From: Medicago truncatula
Lineage: Eukaryota; Streptophyta; Magnoliopsida; Fabales; Fabaceae
DNA: 64,000 nt
Assembly: GCF_003473485.1 (NCBI RefSeq)
Contig: NC_053042.1
Coordinates: forward strand, 39,770,762-39,834,761
Reading direction: 5' to 3'
Below are positions 12,480 to 24,065 of this stretch, one piece after another. The notes beneath the pieces were generated by a model that did no database searches, was not told the DNA's origin, and saw nothing but the letters and a program-made list of their open reading frames with translations. The stretch's first letter is position 1. The number at the start of each line of letters is the position of its first letter. A program made the position numbers and the translations under genes.

Positions 12480-13145
12480 GTTTGACAAACTAAAGACACT
12501 TTCAATATGTAGAGTCTTTCTAATTTCTTCAAGTCTCCAGCTCCTTATATATAGGGATATCTTAGAGACGTTAGAGAGGTGCCAACACATTACTTTGAGT
12601 CATTGAGAGGCTTGGTCATAGACGTTGGAATGTTTTTTGATTTGGTTAATGTCTTTGAAAAGAAATTTGAAATTCATTTGCTTCAAAAGGAATTATCCAT
12701 TTCATTCCGATTTTCCTTAAAGTTCTTTATTTGTTTCTGCATGTGGTTAGAAGAGGATAAACTGTACTATCTGAGTCTGATAATGACATCTTCTGAAGAT
12801 GACAAAAATGGTCAGAGTCTTCTGATGCTGCCGTGGCCTCCAGAGTCTGAATCCTTCAGATGCTACACTTCTGCAGAGTCCAGGTCTTCATAAGCTACAC
12901 TTCTTCAGAGTCTGATCCTTCAGAACCTAGTATCCTTTAGATCCTGGTCCAGAACTTCAGCTTCTCTTCGAATCCGAATTCCATATGCTACTGTATATGT
13001 TCTTTCAGTACTAAAACTTTATTTAATACATTTAATTTTAGTTTGTGGTCCTACACACTTGAACATACATTAACATATTCAATTGTTCTTTTAATACTTT
13101 CTTATCATCAAAACTTCAGATACATTATACAAAACCTATTTTGGT
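12480..13145 (-). mobile_element. Copia-like LTR relic, tentatively SIRE/Maximus type (fossil)
   Basis: On the minus strand the block starts with GTTTTGATGATAAGAAAG and continues with recurring TCTGAAG / AGACTCTGAAG words, as in LTRs of SIRE/Maximus-type elements in legumes. The start matches a plus-strand block at about 30340. No coding domain is seen. It is a broken, old fragment with uncertain edges, and the family name is tentative. Confidence 0.45.
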
Positions 13146-14106
13146 TCAACATAAACCCTAAACCCCCATTTAATCTTGAAACTTGGAGTTTTTCCTTACT
13201 AAGCCAATGAACTTTTCTTTTCCCTATTTAATTCCCCACCAAAAGTTGCAAGTATCTTTTTTTCTTCCATATAGTCAGATACACTTCTGAAACAAGAAAA
13301 TATTATATCATGGATGGCTTAAATGACTGAATTTATCAAAACACTTCTTAAAAAGGATCGATTTTTTTCTTTCCATCCCCTCAACTTCTTCAAAATTTTG
13401 TCCATAATAAAACTTAACCCTTTTGATTTTTTGATATGCCAATTTGAGTTTGTAAGCCTAACTATTTCTCTATGTTCTCAACAAATTATCATTTATATTT
13501 GGCCATAAATATGACTTTTTTTTCAATGAGGACGAAAATTGAAAGTTAGTAATTTTAGTAAGAATGGTTTTTTTCTTTTTTGACAATTGTAGGGATGAAA
13601 AACTTGGTGAATCTTAGGGTGAAGGTTCAATTAAATCCCTCACCGGTTAGGCGCAAAAAAAAAAAAAAAAACATCATTAAATTGAATCAATGATCAAGAT
13701 TATTTAAAAGTAAAAATGAAAATATGTACAAGGTATGTGCATTTTGTTAATCCTTTTCATCCCTACCCCTATTTGTTTTCCATTTGCATCCTTTTCAATT
13801 CACCACAAATATGTACAAGATGGAACCAGGGATGAAAGTATAGATGTTTTTGTTTTTGGACCAGGTTTGATAACAAAGGTAGAATAGAGGTTTAAATTTG
13901 AAGAACTGCTTGATTGAATTAAATTTCCATTTCCATTACCACTATGACTAGAGAAGCAATTTATTTGATTGAATGAGTGTTGACGATTACACAATGGGGA
14001 TTTTTATATGAATTGATTTTGTGCTACCCTCAATTCGATTATAGTGTGTTATTGTTTGTTAATATATATGTATTTTATTGATTTGATGAAAAATAATGGT
14101 TATTTA
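13146..14106. other. Intergenic DNA, nothing recognised
   Basis: AT-rich sequence with poly-T and poly-A runs (for example near 13657-13673). Short frames at 13323 and 13800 have no domain signal. Confidence 0.55.
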
Positions 14107-14332
14107 AGTTCCGTTTGGATTGACTTATTTTTGAACTTATGAAAAATAGCTTATGTAAATAAATAAACTTTTATGTTAATTTATAAATTTTCACTAATGA
14201 AAATTGTATCGTTATAAGTTTTTTTTTCCTTCATAAACTACTTTGAAAAGCTTATGAATAATAAATAAAAACTTATTTATTTGCATAAGTTGTTTTGCAT
14301 AACCTTAAAAATAAATCAATCCAAACGAACCC
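14107..14332. mobile_element. PIF/Harbinger-like MITE
   Basis: The ends are AGTTCCGTTTGGATTGACTT and, reversed, GGGTTCGTTTGGATTGATTT. TTA is present on both sides, matching the 3-bp duplication of PIF/Harbinger elements. The interior is a partly palindromic string of AACTTATG/CATAAGTT words. It is non-coding. Confidence 0.65.
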
Positions 14333-15241
14333 TTATTTGGTTTTGGTAAGAAAACAAAACCACACAATAAATCAGCATCTTCTCAAGTTGGAGAGGATAT
14401 CTGTGGGCAAAGAGGATAGAGATATGGTTGTGTGGAAAGGAATATATGTTCTCATTTTTATTTTTGAATAATTTCAGCCATTGATTTAATCTATTGGTAT
14501 TTTATTTTGCGCTTCATTGATGAGGGACTTAAGTGAGTCTTCACTCTAAAATCCATCAAAAATCATAAATTAAACTTTTTTTTTATATCTTTTTACAAAA
14601 TTTAAAATGATTAAATATCTTTTTAATTTTTTTTTTTGTGGTGGTCAGGATTTGACCTGAGCTAAGCATAGAAGGACATGTTTTTAGTCCTCTAAATATA
14701 TCAACTTGGGATAATTTTCCTTGCTATTTCCTTTGCAATCTTCTTCTTGCTTCTAGTTCCAACATTCGGTCTCTCTGTTGGACCCAATTCATATTTCCTT
14801 TTGAATTTGGTTATGCAATCAAATTATAAATTGTTCCATCTTTCTTGACGGTGCGTTGCTCTAATCCAACAATTGCCAAACCTTTTTCTTACCATTCCAC
14901 ACGTATATGAGTAATTTAATGTAATAGGGGTGGTTTTTTCTTTCCATCAAATAGGAATTGAGTGAGATCCTTATAAGTAAAATAGTCAAAAGAGGAAGCA
15001 GGAAAAATAATTAACAATCATGGTAAAAAGATAATGTGGAAAATGGGTATGAAAAGAAGAAGAAAAGACATGGGTAAGCAACAAATGAAACTGCAAGATT
15101 TTCAAAATGCACTTTTTACCATTCCACACGTTTATCTTGAACACCATACTTTATATATATGTGTTTGTATAACTCTTGTTGAGATTATAGTACCCACCAC
15201 CACCCATTAGAGAAATCCATCTTTATTTTGTTAGTGAAATT
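14333..15241. other. Upstream region of the receptor-like protein gene
   Basis: No other gene was seen. A TATA-like TTATATATAT lies at 15151-15160, about 85 bases before the ATG. The word TACCATTCCACACGT occurs twice, near 14890 and near 15117, within the putative promoter. Confidence 0.5.
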
Positions 15242-17518
15242 ATGATAAGTTATATTATTCTTATATTCCATGCATTGTTTGTTGGGTTCAACTCAGCAAT
15301 AGATAATGGAGATACCAACTGCAAAGAGAGGGAGAGACATGCTCTCCTCGGTTTCAAACAAGGCCTTCAAGACGAGTACGGTATGTTGTCTACATGGAAT
15401 GATAGTCCAAATGCAGATTGCTGCAAATGGAAAGGAGTTCAATGCAACAACCAAACTGGTTATATTCAAAGTCTTGATTTGCATGGTTCAAAAACACGCT
15501 ATTTGAGAGGCAAAATCAACCCTTTAATAACTGAATTGCAACATCTTACATATTTAGACCTTGGTTTTTTGAATACTAGTGGTCAAATCCCAAAATTTAT
15601 TGGCTCCTTCAGCAACTTGCGATACATTGATCTCTCAAATAGTGGTTTCGATGGGAAGATTCCTGCTCAGCTTAGGAATCTCTCATTGTTGCAATACCTT
15701 GATCTCAGCCGCAATCAACTCATTGGATCAATCCCTGATGATTTTGGCACTATGATGCTTTCACTTGTGGATCTCTATCTGGATGGCAATAGTTTAGAAG
15801 GCAAGATCCCTACATTTATTGGGAACATATGTACATTGAAGAGCTTTTGGGCTAATGATAACCGCTTAAGCGGAGATATTTCATACTTTACAGTTCATAA
15901 TAACTATTCGAACTGCATTGGAAATGTATCCTCGTTACAGGAATTATCCTTATCAAATAATCAAATTACTGGCATGTTACCAAATCTTTCAATCTTATCA
16001 TCTTTGAGAATGTTGTATCTTGCTGGAAATAAATTATTTGGAGAAATACCCACGAGCATTGGATCAATTATGGAGTTAAAGTATTTGGATTTGAGCGTAA
16101 ACGCTTTTGAAGGTGTCATCTCTGAATCTCATTTCACTAACCTCTCCAAATTGGAAGATCTATATTTGTCTTATAACTTTCTGACTGTGAAGGTTAGTTA
16201 TGACTGGGTTCCTCCCTTTAAATTAATAAATTTGAATCTAGCATCTTGCAATCTAAATTATAGATTTCCTAACTGGCTTCAAACACAAAACTCCTTATCC
16301 TATCTTATCCTTTCAAATGTCAGTAATCTAGATCCAATACCTACTTGGTTTTGGGGGAAATTGAAAACACTAGTGATATTATTGGACTTGTCAAACAATG
16401 AATTAAAGGGTGAGTTGTCTGATTGTTGGAATAATTTATCCTCATTACAATATATTGACCTGAGAAATAACAAGTTGTCTGGAAAGATTCCCTTCTCAAT
16501 GGGTGCCCTTTCTAATTTGGAGGCTTTGAGTTTAACAAATAATAATTTGGGGGGACAACTTCCTTCCTCATTAAAGAATTGCTCAAACTTGGCTTTATTG
16601 GATCTTGGAGAAAATATATTTCATGGTCCATTACCTTTATGGATTGGAGATAGTTTGCACCAATTAATAATCTTAAGCCTTCGGTTCAATAAATTCAATG
16701 GAAGTCTACCTTCAAATCTCTGTTATTTGAGAAATCTTCATGTCTTAGATTTGTCACTTAATAGCTTATCAGGAGGAATCCCAACTTGTGTAAAGAATCT
16801 TACTTTAATGGCTCAGGAGTTCATTAATTCAACTTCATCATTTCTACCTGTGATTTCACTCAACAACTGGTCTTTTAATTTACCCTATGGTTTCGACCTA
16901 TTCTTGATGTGGAAAGGGGTAGACCAACTTTACATAAATCCTTATAGGTTTTTAAAAACAATTGATCTTTCAAGCAACCATCTTACAGGGGAAATACCAG
17001 TTGAAATGGAGTACTTATTTGGTTTGATTTCCTTAAATTTGTCGAGGAACAATCTCAGTGGGGAAATCATTCCGAACATAGGAAACTTCAAGTCACTTGA
17101 ATTTCTTGATCTCTCAAGAAATCATCTTTCAGGAAGAATTCCTTCCAGTCTAGCCCACATTGATCGTCTCACTTGGTTGGACTTGTCAAACAACAAGCTC
17201 TATGTGAAAATTCCAATTGGAACGCAACTGCAGACATTTAACGCTTCATGTTTTGAAGAAAATTCTAATCTCTGCGGAGAACCACTTGATATAAAGTGTC
17301 CAGGCGAAGAGCCACCGAAATATCAAGTGCAAACAACTGATGCAGGAGATGACAATTTAATATTTTTGGAAGCATTATACATGAGTGGGGGGATAGGATT
17401 CTTCATTGGCTTCGTTGGCTTGGCAGGCTCAATATTTTTACTACCATCTTGGAGAGAAACTTGCTCCAAATTCTTGAACACATTGATATTGAAAATCTTC
17501 TTGTGGAGGAAGCAGTAA
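15242..17518 (+). CDS. LRR receptor-like protein (RLP), no kinase domain
   Basis: A single exon encodes 758 residues. A short hydrophobic signal segment (1-20) precedes an LRRNT domain with the CCKWKGVQC motif near residues 60-68. About 18 extracellular LRRs of the plant type (LxxLxLxxNxLxGxIP) follow. An island region begins at [11 protein letters not shown] and includes [10 protein letters not shown]. Four more LRRs and an LRRCT with NLCGEPL come next, then an acidic juxtamembrane stretch, a transmembrane helix near 714-734 and a short basic tail ending FLWRKQ. The 18 + island + 4 order is the classic RLP layout of Cf-type and related defence and developmental proteins, which signal through partner kinases such as SOBIR1 and BAK1. 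There is no intracellular kinase. The ligand cannot be inferred. The signal peptide looks somewhat short, so a different upstream start is possible. Confidence 0.92.
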   Translation: MISYIILIFHALFVGFNSAIDNGDTNCKERERHALLGFKQGLQDEYGMLSTWNDSPNADCCKWKGVQCNNQTGYIQSLDLHGSKTRYLRGKINPLITELQHLTYLDLGFLNTSGQIPKFIGSFSNLRYIDLSNSGFDGKIPAQLRNLSLLQYLDLSRNQLIGSIPDDFGTMMLSLVDLYLDGNSLEGKIPTFIGNICTLKSFWANDNRLSGDISYFTVHNNYSNCIGNVSSLQELSLSNNQITGMLPNLSILSSLRMLYLAGNKLFGEIPTSIGSIMELKYLDLSVNAFEGVISESHFTNLSKLEDLYLSYNFLTVKVSYDWVPPFKLINLNLASCNLNYRFPNWLQTQNSLSYLILSNVSNLDPIPTWFWGKLKTLVILLDLSNNELKGELSDCWNNLSSLQYIDLRNNKLSGKIPFSMGALSNLEALSLTNNNLGGQLPSSLKNCSNLALLDLGENIFHGPLPLWIGDSLHQLIILSLRFNKFNGSLPSNLCYLRNLHVLDLSLNSLSGGIPTCVKNLTLMAQEFINSTSSFLPVISLNNWSFNLPYGFDLFLMWKGVDQLYINPYRFLKTIDLSSNHLTGEIPVEMEYLFGLISLNLSRNNLSGEIIPNIGNFKSLEFLDLSRNHLSGRIPSSLAHIDRLTWLDLSNNKLYVKIPIGTQLQTFNASCFEENSNLCGEPLDIKCPGEEPPKYQVQTTDAGDDNLIFLEALYMSGGIGFFIGFVGLAGSIFLLPSWRETCSKFLNTLILKIFLWRKQ

Positions 17519-18229
17519 ATGTATACCTTGCTAGTTGCTCTAAGTTGGATGAATATGATGGGCAGGTACCTATGTTATTTCTTGCTTTTTTTGTTTATGG
17601 TTTAACTGAATCATGAACATTGCCACTGCATCAATGTTCAATATTCAGCCATAATAAAACGATTAGTTGCACAGTTTAGTTAATCTATATATTTGACTTG
17701 CCTTGATTAATGGTACTTGATTTATCTTTTATCATGACCATTTATTTTTTCCCTCATATGCAATTTATGCCATGGAAACTGCAATGCTTTGATATTGTTT
17801 CCAAGAACTAAAATTAATTTTTTTTTACAGGATCTCCTATTGGTACCGAACGGGACGAGTACATCTTTTGCTGTTTTAGAATAATGTAGTGTCGATGTGT
17901 GCTGTTTGGATAAGGGTAGGATGAATGCCTATTCTTGTTGTGTACCAAATAAAATGAATGTCATTTTGTTGAAACTTTCCTTTGATAAAGTTTAATTGTG
18001 TTTTCTTAAGCTTTCATGTTTGGTAGTATCTGTAGGGAAATGTAATCGTTTATATGCTATTAAGTTTTTTGGACAGTAGAAAACTAGTTCATCTATTATA
18101 ATATTGACACCTCACACATTTATGCGCTACATCATTCCATTTGCGCCGCATCGCTTATATTCCTCAATCTATATTCAACAATTTAACTTTTGCTCCCACT
18201 TCCAACTCTTCAGAATTAAAGATACATAG
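17519..18229 (+). other. 3' flank of the RLP gene, probable 3' UTR intron
   Basis: After the stop, GGGCAG|GTACCT near 17564 and TTTTTTTACAG|GATCTC near 17831 could be donor and acceptor of a 3' UTR intron. No second coding exon adds domain sequence. Confidence 0.4.
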
Positions 18230-18600
18230 AATGAGCTTTAAAGTTTCACGTTGGAGGTGTTGAACTTGTCAGAGTCTGGGATTGATGATAGATCACTCCA
18301 GTGATCTCAACGAATTGCTTTGGGCTACTGCAACTTGACATAGAATGTTGTTATGATGTCATAGAGAAAGGAGTGAGACAAGTCATAGAAAACTGTACAC
18401 AACTGAGAGAGATAAATTTGCACCATTGTCATAAAGTGGCTGCTAATGTTGTTGATTTGATGGTTATTTATTAGGCCGTCATTGAAAAAGATAACGGTTC
18501 CGCCTTTTTTCATTGTAGCGACAACAAGAGGAAACTCTTCTTGCGTCATACATGTCTTGTTCTCTTGTATACTAGTATGTTGGAGGTGCTCTGCTGAAGT
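18230..18600 (+). pseudogene. F-box/LRR (AMN1-like) gene fragment
   Basis: In pieces of different frames the plus strand encodes cysteine-containing LRR segments such as LLQLDIECCYDVIEKGVRQ, ENCTQLREINLHHCHKV and, further on, RPSLKKITVPPFFHCSD. These are typical of the C-terminal LRR region of plant F-box/LRR proteins. An in-frame stop and frame changes separate the pieces, and there is no F-box, start codon or intact frame. It looks like a shard of a larger gene stranded between the RLP and receptor-kinase genes. The family assignment rests on recognition of the LRR-CC pattern only. Confidence 0.6.
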
Positions 18601-18772
18601 TTGAAGGCTGGAAATTAAAATGTTTACGTTTCAGGAGTTGTACTTCTAAATTTTTACTTTTGAAAATGTCAACTTCGATTTGTTGTATTTGGTCATCACT
18701 ATGTGCATCATAATTTCCTAGTTGTATATTATTTTAAGTTCCTTTTTAATAAAGTTTGGGTAAGTACCCACC

Positions 18773-19045
18773 CAAGTGAACATACCAAAATCATAGGTAC
18801 ATAATCAAAATGATAAAATACAAATAATATTACATATAATACACAAAACAGGATGGGTAAACTTGATTTCTCTGCCTTCTTATACATCAGAGTTCTACAT
18901 GATACTACATACAATAATCTATTTAAGTACTGTATACTTACAAAACAGTCCTCAAAGTTTGTATTGCAATCTAGAATAGAATGGTACTCTAGCTTCCTTG
19001 AAGTTGAAGCAAAAAGCTCCTTTCCTACAACAAAATAACGGCCTC
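18773..19045. repeat. Diverged copy of the receptor-kinase 3' flank
   Basis: This block aligns with about 20248-20545 in the same orientation. Shared words include ACTTGATTTCTCTGCC, CAATAATCTATTTAAGTA, CCTCAAAGTTTGTATTG and CTCTAGCTTCCTTGA. The related block is the 3' UTR and flank of the minus-strand receptor kinase, so a 3' end was duplicated without, or has since lost, its coding part. The copies differ by small indels. Confidence 0.8.
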
Positions 19046-19189
19046 AAGTAGTTCTACTTCCTTTTATCTTCTATTACTATTTTCCTTTCTAAGAAATTGA
19101 CTGCTATCCAATATCCATACTAGATTTCACTTTCACATTGCACTGTTACATTGAAGCTTGCAATTTCATCTCTGTTATTTGCTTGACCA

Positions 19190-19410
19190 TTACATACTGT
19201 TGCTGTCGCGGACTGCTGCTGCTTCTGTCACGGCCTACTGCTGACTTCCGGGTCTGCTACAGCTGCTATTGCGGAATTATGATGCTTCTGTCACGGCCTG
19301 CTGCTGCCTCTTTCTTGGTCTACGGCTGCTGTCTCGCACTGCTGATGCTACTGTCACGTTTTGCTGCTATTGGCGACTCATTTTGTTGCGAAATTGGCAT
19401 TGTCAGTGTG
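19190..19410. repeat. 63-bp imperfect minisatellite, about three units, CTG-rich
   Basis: Anchors GCTTCTGTCACGGCC at 19221, GCTTCTGTCACGGCC at 19284 and GCTACTGTCACG at 19347 give a spacing of 63. The stretch is more GC-rich than its surroundings. Frames of 95-132 residues cross it only because 63 is a multiple of three; no protein family is recognised. Confidence 0.8.
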
Positions 19411-20247
19411 CAGCAAGTCACTGCAGCAAATGTCCGCGTACCAGGCCGGCTGATATGCGAATTGGTTTCTTGCAATTCTTCATACTTTATCATTCGTCTT
19501 CGCCAAATACACCAGAATTGCATCCCAAAGTCTTGATGCTTTTCTTGGCTAAATGACATTAGCAACTCAAATAAGACACCATTAAAAGTTAAAACCACTT
19601 GCGTCCTGCATATATTTTGCCGAAAATTCCACATACCAACTTCTCTCCAAATTTCTTTGGCAGAATGACATCCAAGGAAAGTTTTCCATTTCCTTTCATC
19701 GAAAAAGTCACAAAAGGACAGCTGTTTGTAGAAGACTCATTCCTTCGAGCCAAATTAGCTCTAGTAGGAAGCCATCCTCTTACAATCTTCTACTAAGAAG
19801 TTTCACCTTTTGGAGGATTTTTAGTTTCCACAAATACATCCACTCCCCTTCTTTCCTAAACTCGGTATTGTCGATTAAATCCATGATACACTAAAGTCTC
19901 CATTTCTACTCTTATTACAAATCAATTCATCTTCGTGGTGAACATCATGAAGGGGCATATGGTTTATAGCTTGAGCATCTTGCGGGCCAAACAAGACATC
20001 TACTACCTCCACTTGCCACTCCTTTGTTTGCATGATCAATCAGTTGTCCTACTCTTAAATATTCTAGTCCTCCAATCGTATTTGAGTCGACAAAACAAGA
20101 AAAGGCCCTCTAAGCCATTGGTCGAATCACACTTTCACTACGGATTTATATATATAAAAAATAATAATCAATTATACACTAACTAAAAATATTAATAAAT
20201 CTTACTATATTTAAATTTTTCGCTATAATTAATATTTAAATGCATCT
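19411..20247. other. Intergenic DNA, nothing recognised
   Basis: No convincing coding frame, RNA gene or complete element was found between the minisatellite and the receptor-kinase 3' flank. Confidence 0.5.
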
Positions 20248-20557
20248 AAGTGATCATACCAAAATCATAGATACACAATCAAAGTGCTAGCCACGTAGAA
20301 TCACATAAACAGATATGATATAATACAGATAATATTACATATAATACACAAAGAAGGCTGGACGAACTTGATTTCTCTGCCTCTTTGTACATCAAAATTC
20401 TACAGACTATTACAATAATCTATTTAAGTATTGTATACTCTAAAAGTAGCCCTCAAAGTTTGTATTGTACTCTAGAGTTCTCTAGCTTCCTTGACGTTGA
20501 AGCAAAAAGCTCTTCCCTACAACAAAACAATCATCAGCCTAAGAGTTTTTGTCATCA

Positions 20558-23334
20558 TCATCGCCCTTTCGGGTTGACAATTTGAGAGAAAATGGCAGCA
20601 GAATTCTCAGTTGAGTCATGATGACTAAGGTCATGCTCACTTCCAAGGCTAAGGTTTTTGTAATGTGCTGCCATTTCATTATTGTGTGACAAATTCACCT
20701 CTTCAAATTCACTCTCATTTAAATGTGACGTGTTCTTATGAGTTGAACCATCAGGATTTTCTTGAAGGTTGAGAGCAAATTCAAGATTCCACAACAGATC
20801 ATTCATGGAGGGACGATCAAGTCCATGATCAGACAGACACTTTTCAGCTGTATCAGCAAACTTGTTCAAGCTTTCAGGGTTGATCTTTCCTTTAAGATTT
20901 GGATCAATTATATCCTCCAATTTTCCTTTCCTTTTGTTTAGCAAAGCCCAATCTGCAAGGCTAACTTGTTCCTTTTGAAGGCTAGGATTTAAAGCAGGCC
21001 TTGAACACAATGCCTCGAATAGAACAACCCCGAATGAGTAAACATCAGACTTTTCAGTCAATTGTTGTCTTCTAAAATATTCAGGATCCAAATATCCAAA
21101 ACTACCTTTTACCACTGTACTAACATGACCCTGGTTCATATTTGGACCGGTTTTCGACAATCCAAAATCTGAAACCTTTGCAACAAAATTTTCATCTAGA
21201 AGAATGTTTGTTGTTTTCACATCTCTATGAATTATAGTGTACTTTGCACCTGTGTGAAGGTAATGAAGACCTCTTGCAGCACCAATGCAAATCTCCAACC
21301 TTTGCTTCCATGATAAAGTATCTATTGGTTTGTTTCCTTTGTATAGATGCTCCCTCATGGTTCCATGAGCCATGTAATCATAAACCAAACACATTTCCTC
21401 ATCTTCCTCACAAAAACCAATCAAAGACACTAAATGTTTATGTCTAAGCTTTGAAAGCATCTCAATTTCAGTTTGAAATTCATTTACTCCTTGTTCTGAT
21501 TGTGGATTTGATCTCTTAATAGCCACTTTAACACCATTATCAATAACACCCTTGTAAACCTTTCCAAACCCTCCTACACCAATAACATTGGACTCATCAA
21601 AATTCTTGGTTGCTTGCTTCATCTCTTGTAAAGAGAAATATCGACACAGTCCTTGAGCCATGGCTAAATTTGCACCACTGCCCATAGTACTCTTCCCTGA
21701 TCCTGTTGATTTCGTTCCGGTTGTGTGAGAATTTCCATAGAGAGGCAACCAACTTGATGTGGTGTTTGTGTATGAACCTGGTATCAGATATAAAATTAGT
21801 TAATTACACTAGTTAGTTGTTATTCTCATTGGCTATATAAATCTTATATACTCTTTTAGCGTAATTCACGTTTCATATTCTCTCGTTATCAATATAATTT
21901 TCATTTTACTTTTTCTTATCAAAGACTTCTATCAAGAATAACATTACCTGGTGCTCTCTTCTTCCTGTGATGAACAGCAACACATATAGCAGCAACAATT
22001 GCAAAACCTGCCGCACCACCGGCAGCACCACCAATAACAAAACTCTTATTATGACCATTTTTTTTGTTTTGAAAAGTTTTTTCCTGATTGTCATGTTCAA
22101 TCATCATATCAGAAGGTTGAGGATTTGGTCCAGACAAATCAGTATCATTGAGTTTGAATATCTCAACACCATTGAGTATAGCATCATAATATTCCGGCTT
22201 TGAATCGGGCGATGGATGCAATGCAAGCCAAAGTTGATCATCACCTGCCTGATCTTGAACATAAATCACATAATCCTTATAAGTAGGCACTCCTTTACTG
22301 CCTGTCCAACCAATAACATCCGCCCCAGTCTGCGCCGTTTGATTGTTGACAAAGACATTGAAAACAATCTCATTAACTTTAGAATAAAAGTAATCACAAA
22401 AATGCAACCTGGTTAAGTACATTGAATTCGGATCAACTTGAAACATCCATGTGAGATTGTATCCCATGTTGACATCTTTATTATTTCCCATTGATCTTGA
22501 CGTTGAATAAACATCATGAGGAGCAATGTATTGAGGCATAGTTTGATAATCAATTTTAACATCCTTAGCAGCTTGATTTGTAATACCAGTGGAAGCACCG
22601 TAAAGATAAGGCGTATCATCGTACCATGTTCGACTCAAACCGGAATCTTGAACTGGAGATATAAATTGCCCACCAACATTTAATCTAAACATTGTTTGAA
22701 AATGCAAATTTTTAGCATCCATGGTTTGATCATCATAACCGACCAATGAAGGTGAATCTAACAACAAATCCGGCATTTGAATAAGTTGAATACCATTAAT
22801 AAAAGCAAAAGCACCATTGTGTTTATCAGAAGGCTTAAAAGTAAGATTAAGAACATTTGAATTCAAAGGTGCAAGTGAATATTCTCTATCAAGATAAGCT
22901 TGAGATAAGGCTTGACATGTAATCGATGAGCTAAAATTGTTGAGAAGTGCAACACCATTTGCCGTTACAGAAAAATACGAATCCGATGGGTTCAAATTGT
23001 TGTAAACAGAAGGATAAAAATGTAGTCTTAACCAATAACGTTTATTTGGTAGAATAGGGAATTTGTAGGTTGATTCTGATGTGAAAACACGCGCTGACAT
23101 GTATGGAATTTCTGATAAAAGAGAAGGGTCTTGAAACGAGGCTTTTGATGTTATTGAATTTCCTCCTGAAAGGTATTTGTTGTCTGGATTCCATTGTCTT
23201 CCATCTGAATCTTTGCCACCATTGTCACCTAAACCACATCCTAATAATAAAGATTCATCTTTTTTCGTTTGTGCATTCAACAAAATAGGTATATACATTA
23301 TAAGGAAGAGACATAAACTCTTTTGCATTCTCAT
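20558..23334 (-). CDS. CrRLK1L receptor-like kinase, FERONIA/ANXUR clade
   Basis: Two exons are read on the minus strand, 23334-21948 and 21777-20558, with a 170-bp intron, giving 868 residues. A signal peptide (about 1-21) precedes a malectin-like ectodomain (about 30-400) with RYWLRLHFYP, LNVGGQFISP, YLTRLHFCDYF and DQLWLALHP. A Gly/Ala-rich transmembrane helix lies at about 431-454, followed by HHRKKR. The kinase has P-loop GVGGFGKVYKG (529-538 region), catalytic Lys550, HRDVKTTNILL with Asp648, DFG at 666-668 and GYLDPEYFRRQQLTEKSDVY. The end, FSQIVNPKGR, matches the FERONIA/ANXUR clade. These kinases perceive RALF peptides with LLG partners at the plasma membrane and monitor cell walls, growth and fertilisation. 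All catalytic residues seen are present. Most CrRLK1L genes lack introns in the coding region, so an intron just after the transmembrane segment is notable. Assignment to FERONIA rather than ANXUR is not decided. Confidence 0.93.
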
Positions 23335-23384
23335 TTTTTGATCAATTCAATGAAATGCAAAGAAATATGCATGTAATATAATAC

Positions 23385-23469
23385 TTGGGCGTACAGGAAA
23401 AAAATATGAAGGCTTTTTGGGTGTTCTTGGTGACAAGTTGTGAGAGAATAATAATTTCCTGTACGCCAA
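23385..23469 (-). promoter_or_regulatory. Inverted repeat upstream of the receptor kinase
   Basis: TTGGGCGTACAGGAAA (23385-23400) and TTTCCTGTACGCCAA (23455-23469) are near-perfect inverse copies separated by 54 bases, 50-135 bases upstream of the ATG at 23334. They could form a hairpin in the mRNA leader or be the ends of a very small element. Confidence 0.45.
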
Positions 23470-24051
23470 AAAAAAACAGAAAATCGGTTATTAGTTTTGT
23501 GTTTGTTTTGCTGAGCTGACATGAATGTAGAAATTACCTACCTGGATTGGTGGAACATGTTCCAAACCAGGCAAGAACAAAAAATTAAGGTGAAGTTTTG
23601 ATTGTTATTATTTTTTTAGTTTGTTTGTTCTAGGGGCAGTTACTATGGTTTTTTGGTTTGCTTTATTTTTTTCGTTCTAAATTATTATTAATTAATTATT
23701 TTGGCAGTTTTTGTTTTTTGTTTTTGTTGTTTCATGAACGTTAAGTTTACATGGTTGAGAAGCAGTGATAGGGAGTGAGGATCGTAATTGAATGAGTTAG
23801 ATTTGTTACAAGTTGGAAGGGAAGAAACTTATCTATATTTGGCATTCAGTTTCCATAGAATTTATGAAATGTGTTTTTGTTTAATTTACACATTATATAT
23901 TTTTTTTATGACAAACAATTTGCTCACAATATATATATGAAAAATGCTACATTTCCCAAAAACTATTATCACGATATCATCCCGATGGTGCAAGGTAACC
24001 ATGTGGGCACCACCTCTGTTTTTCAATAACCCCATTATTCCCGTAAACAAA
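23470..24051. other. Probable promoter region of the receptor kinase
   Basis: AT-rich, no other gene. Contains poly-T and ATATAT stretches; no TATA box could be chosen with confidence. Confidence 0.45.
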
Positions 24052-24065
24052 ACATATCCAATATA

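Noticed and set aside
15242-17518. LRR receptor kinase
   Set aside because: The frame ends shortly after the transmembrane helix, and no kinase motif occurs downstream; it is an RLP.
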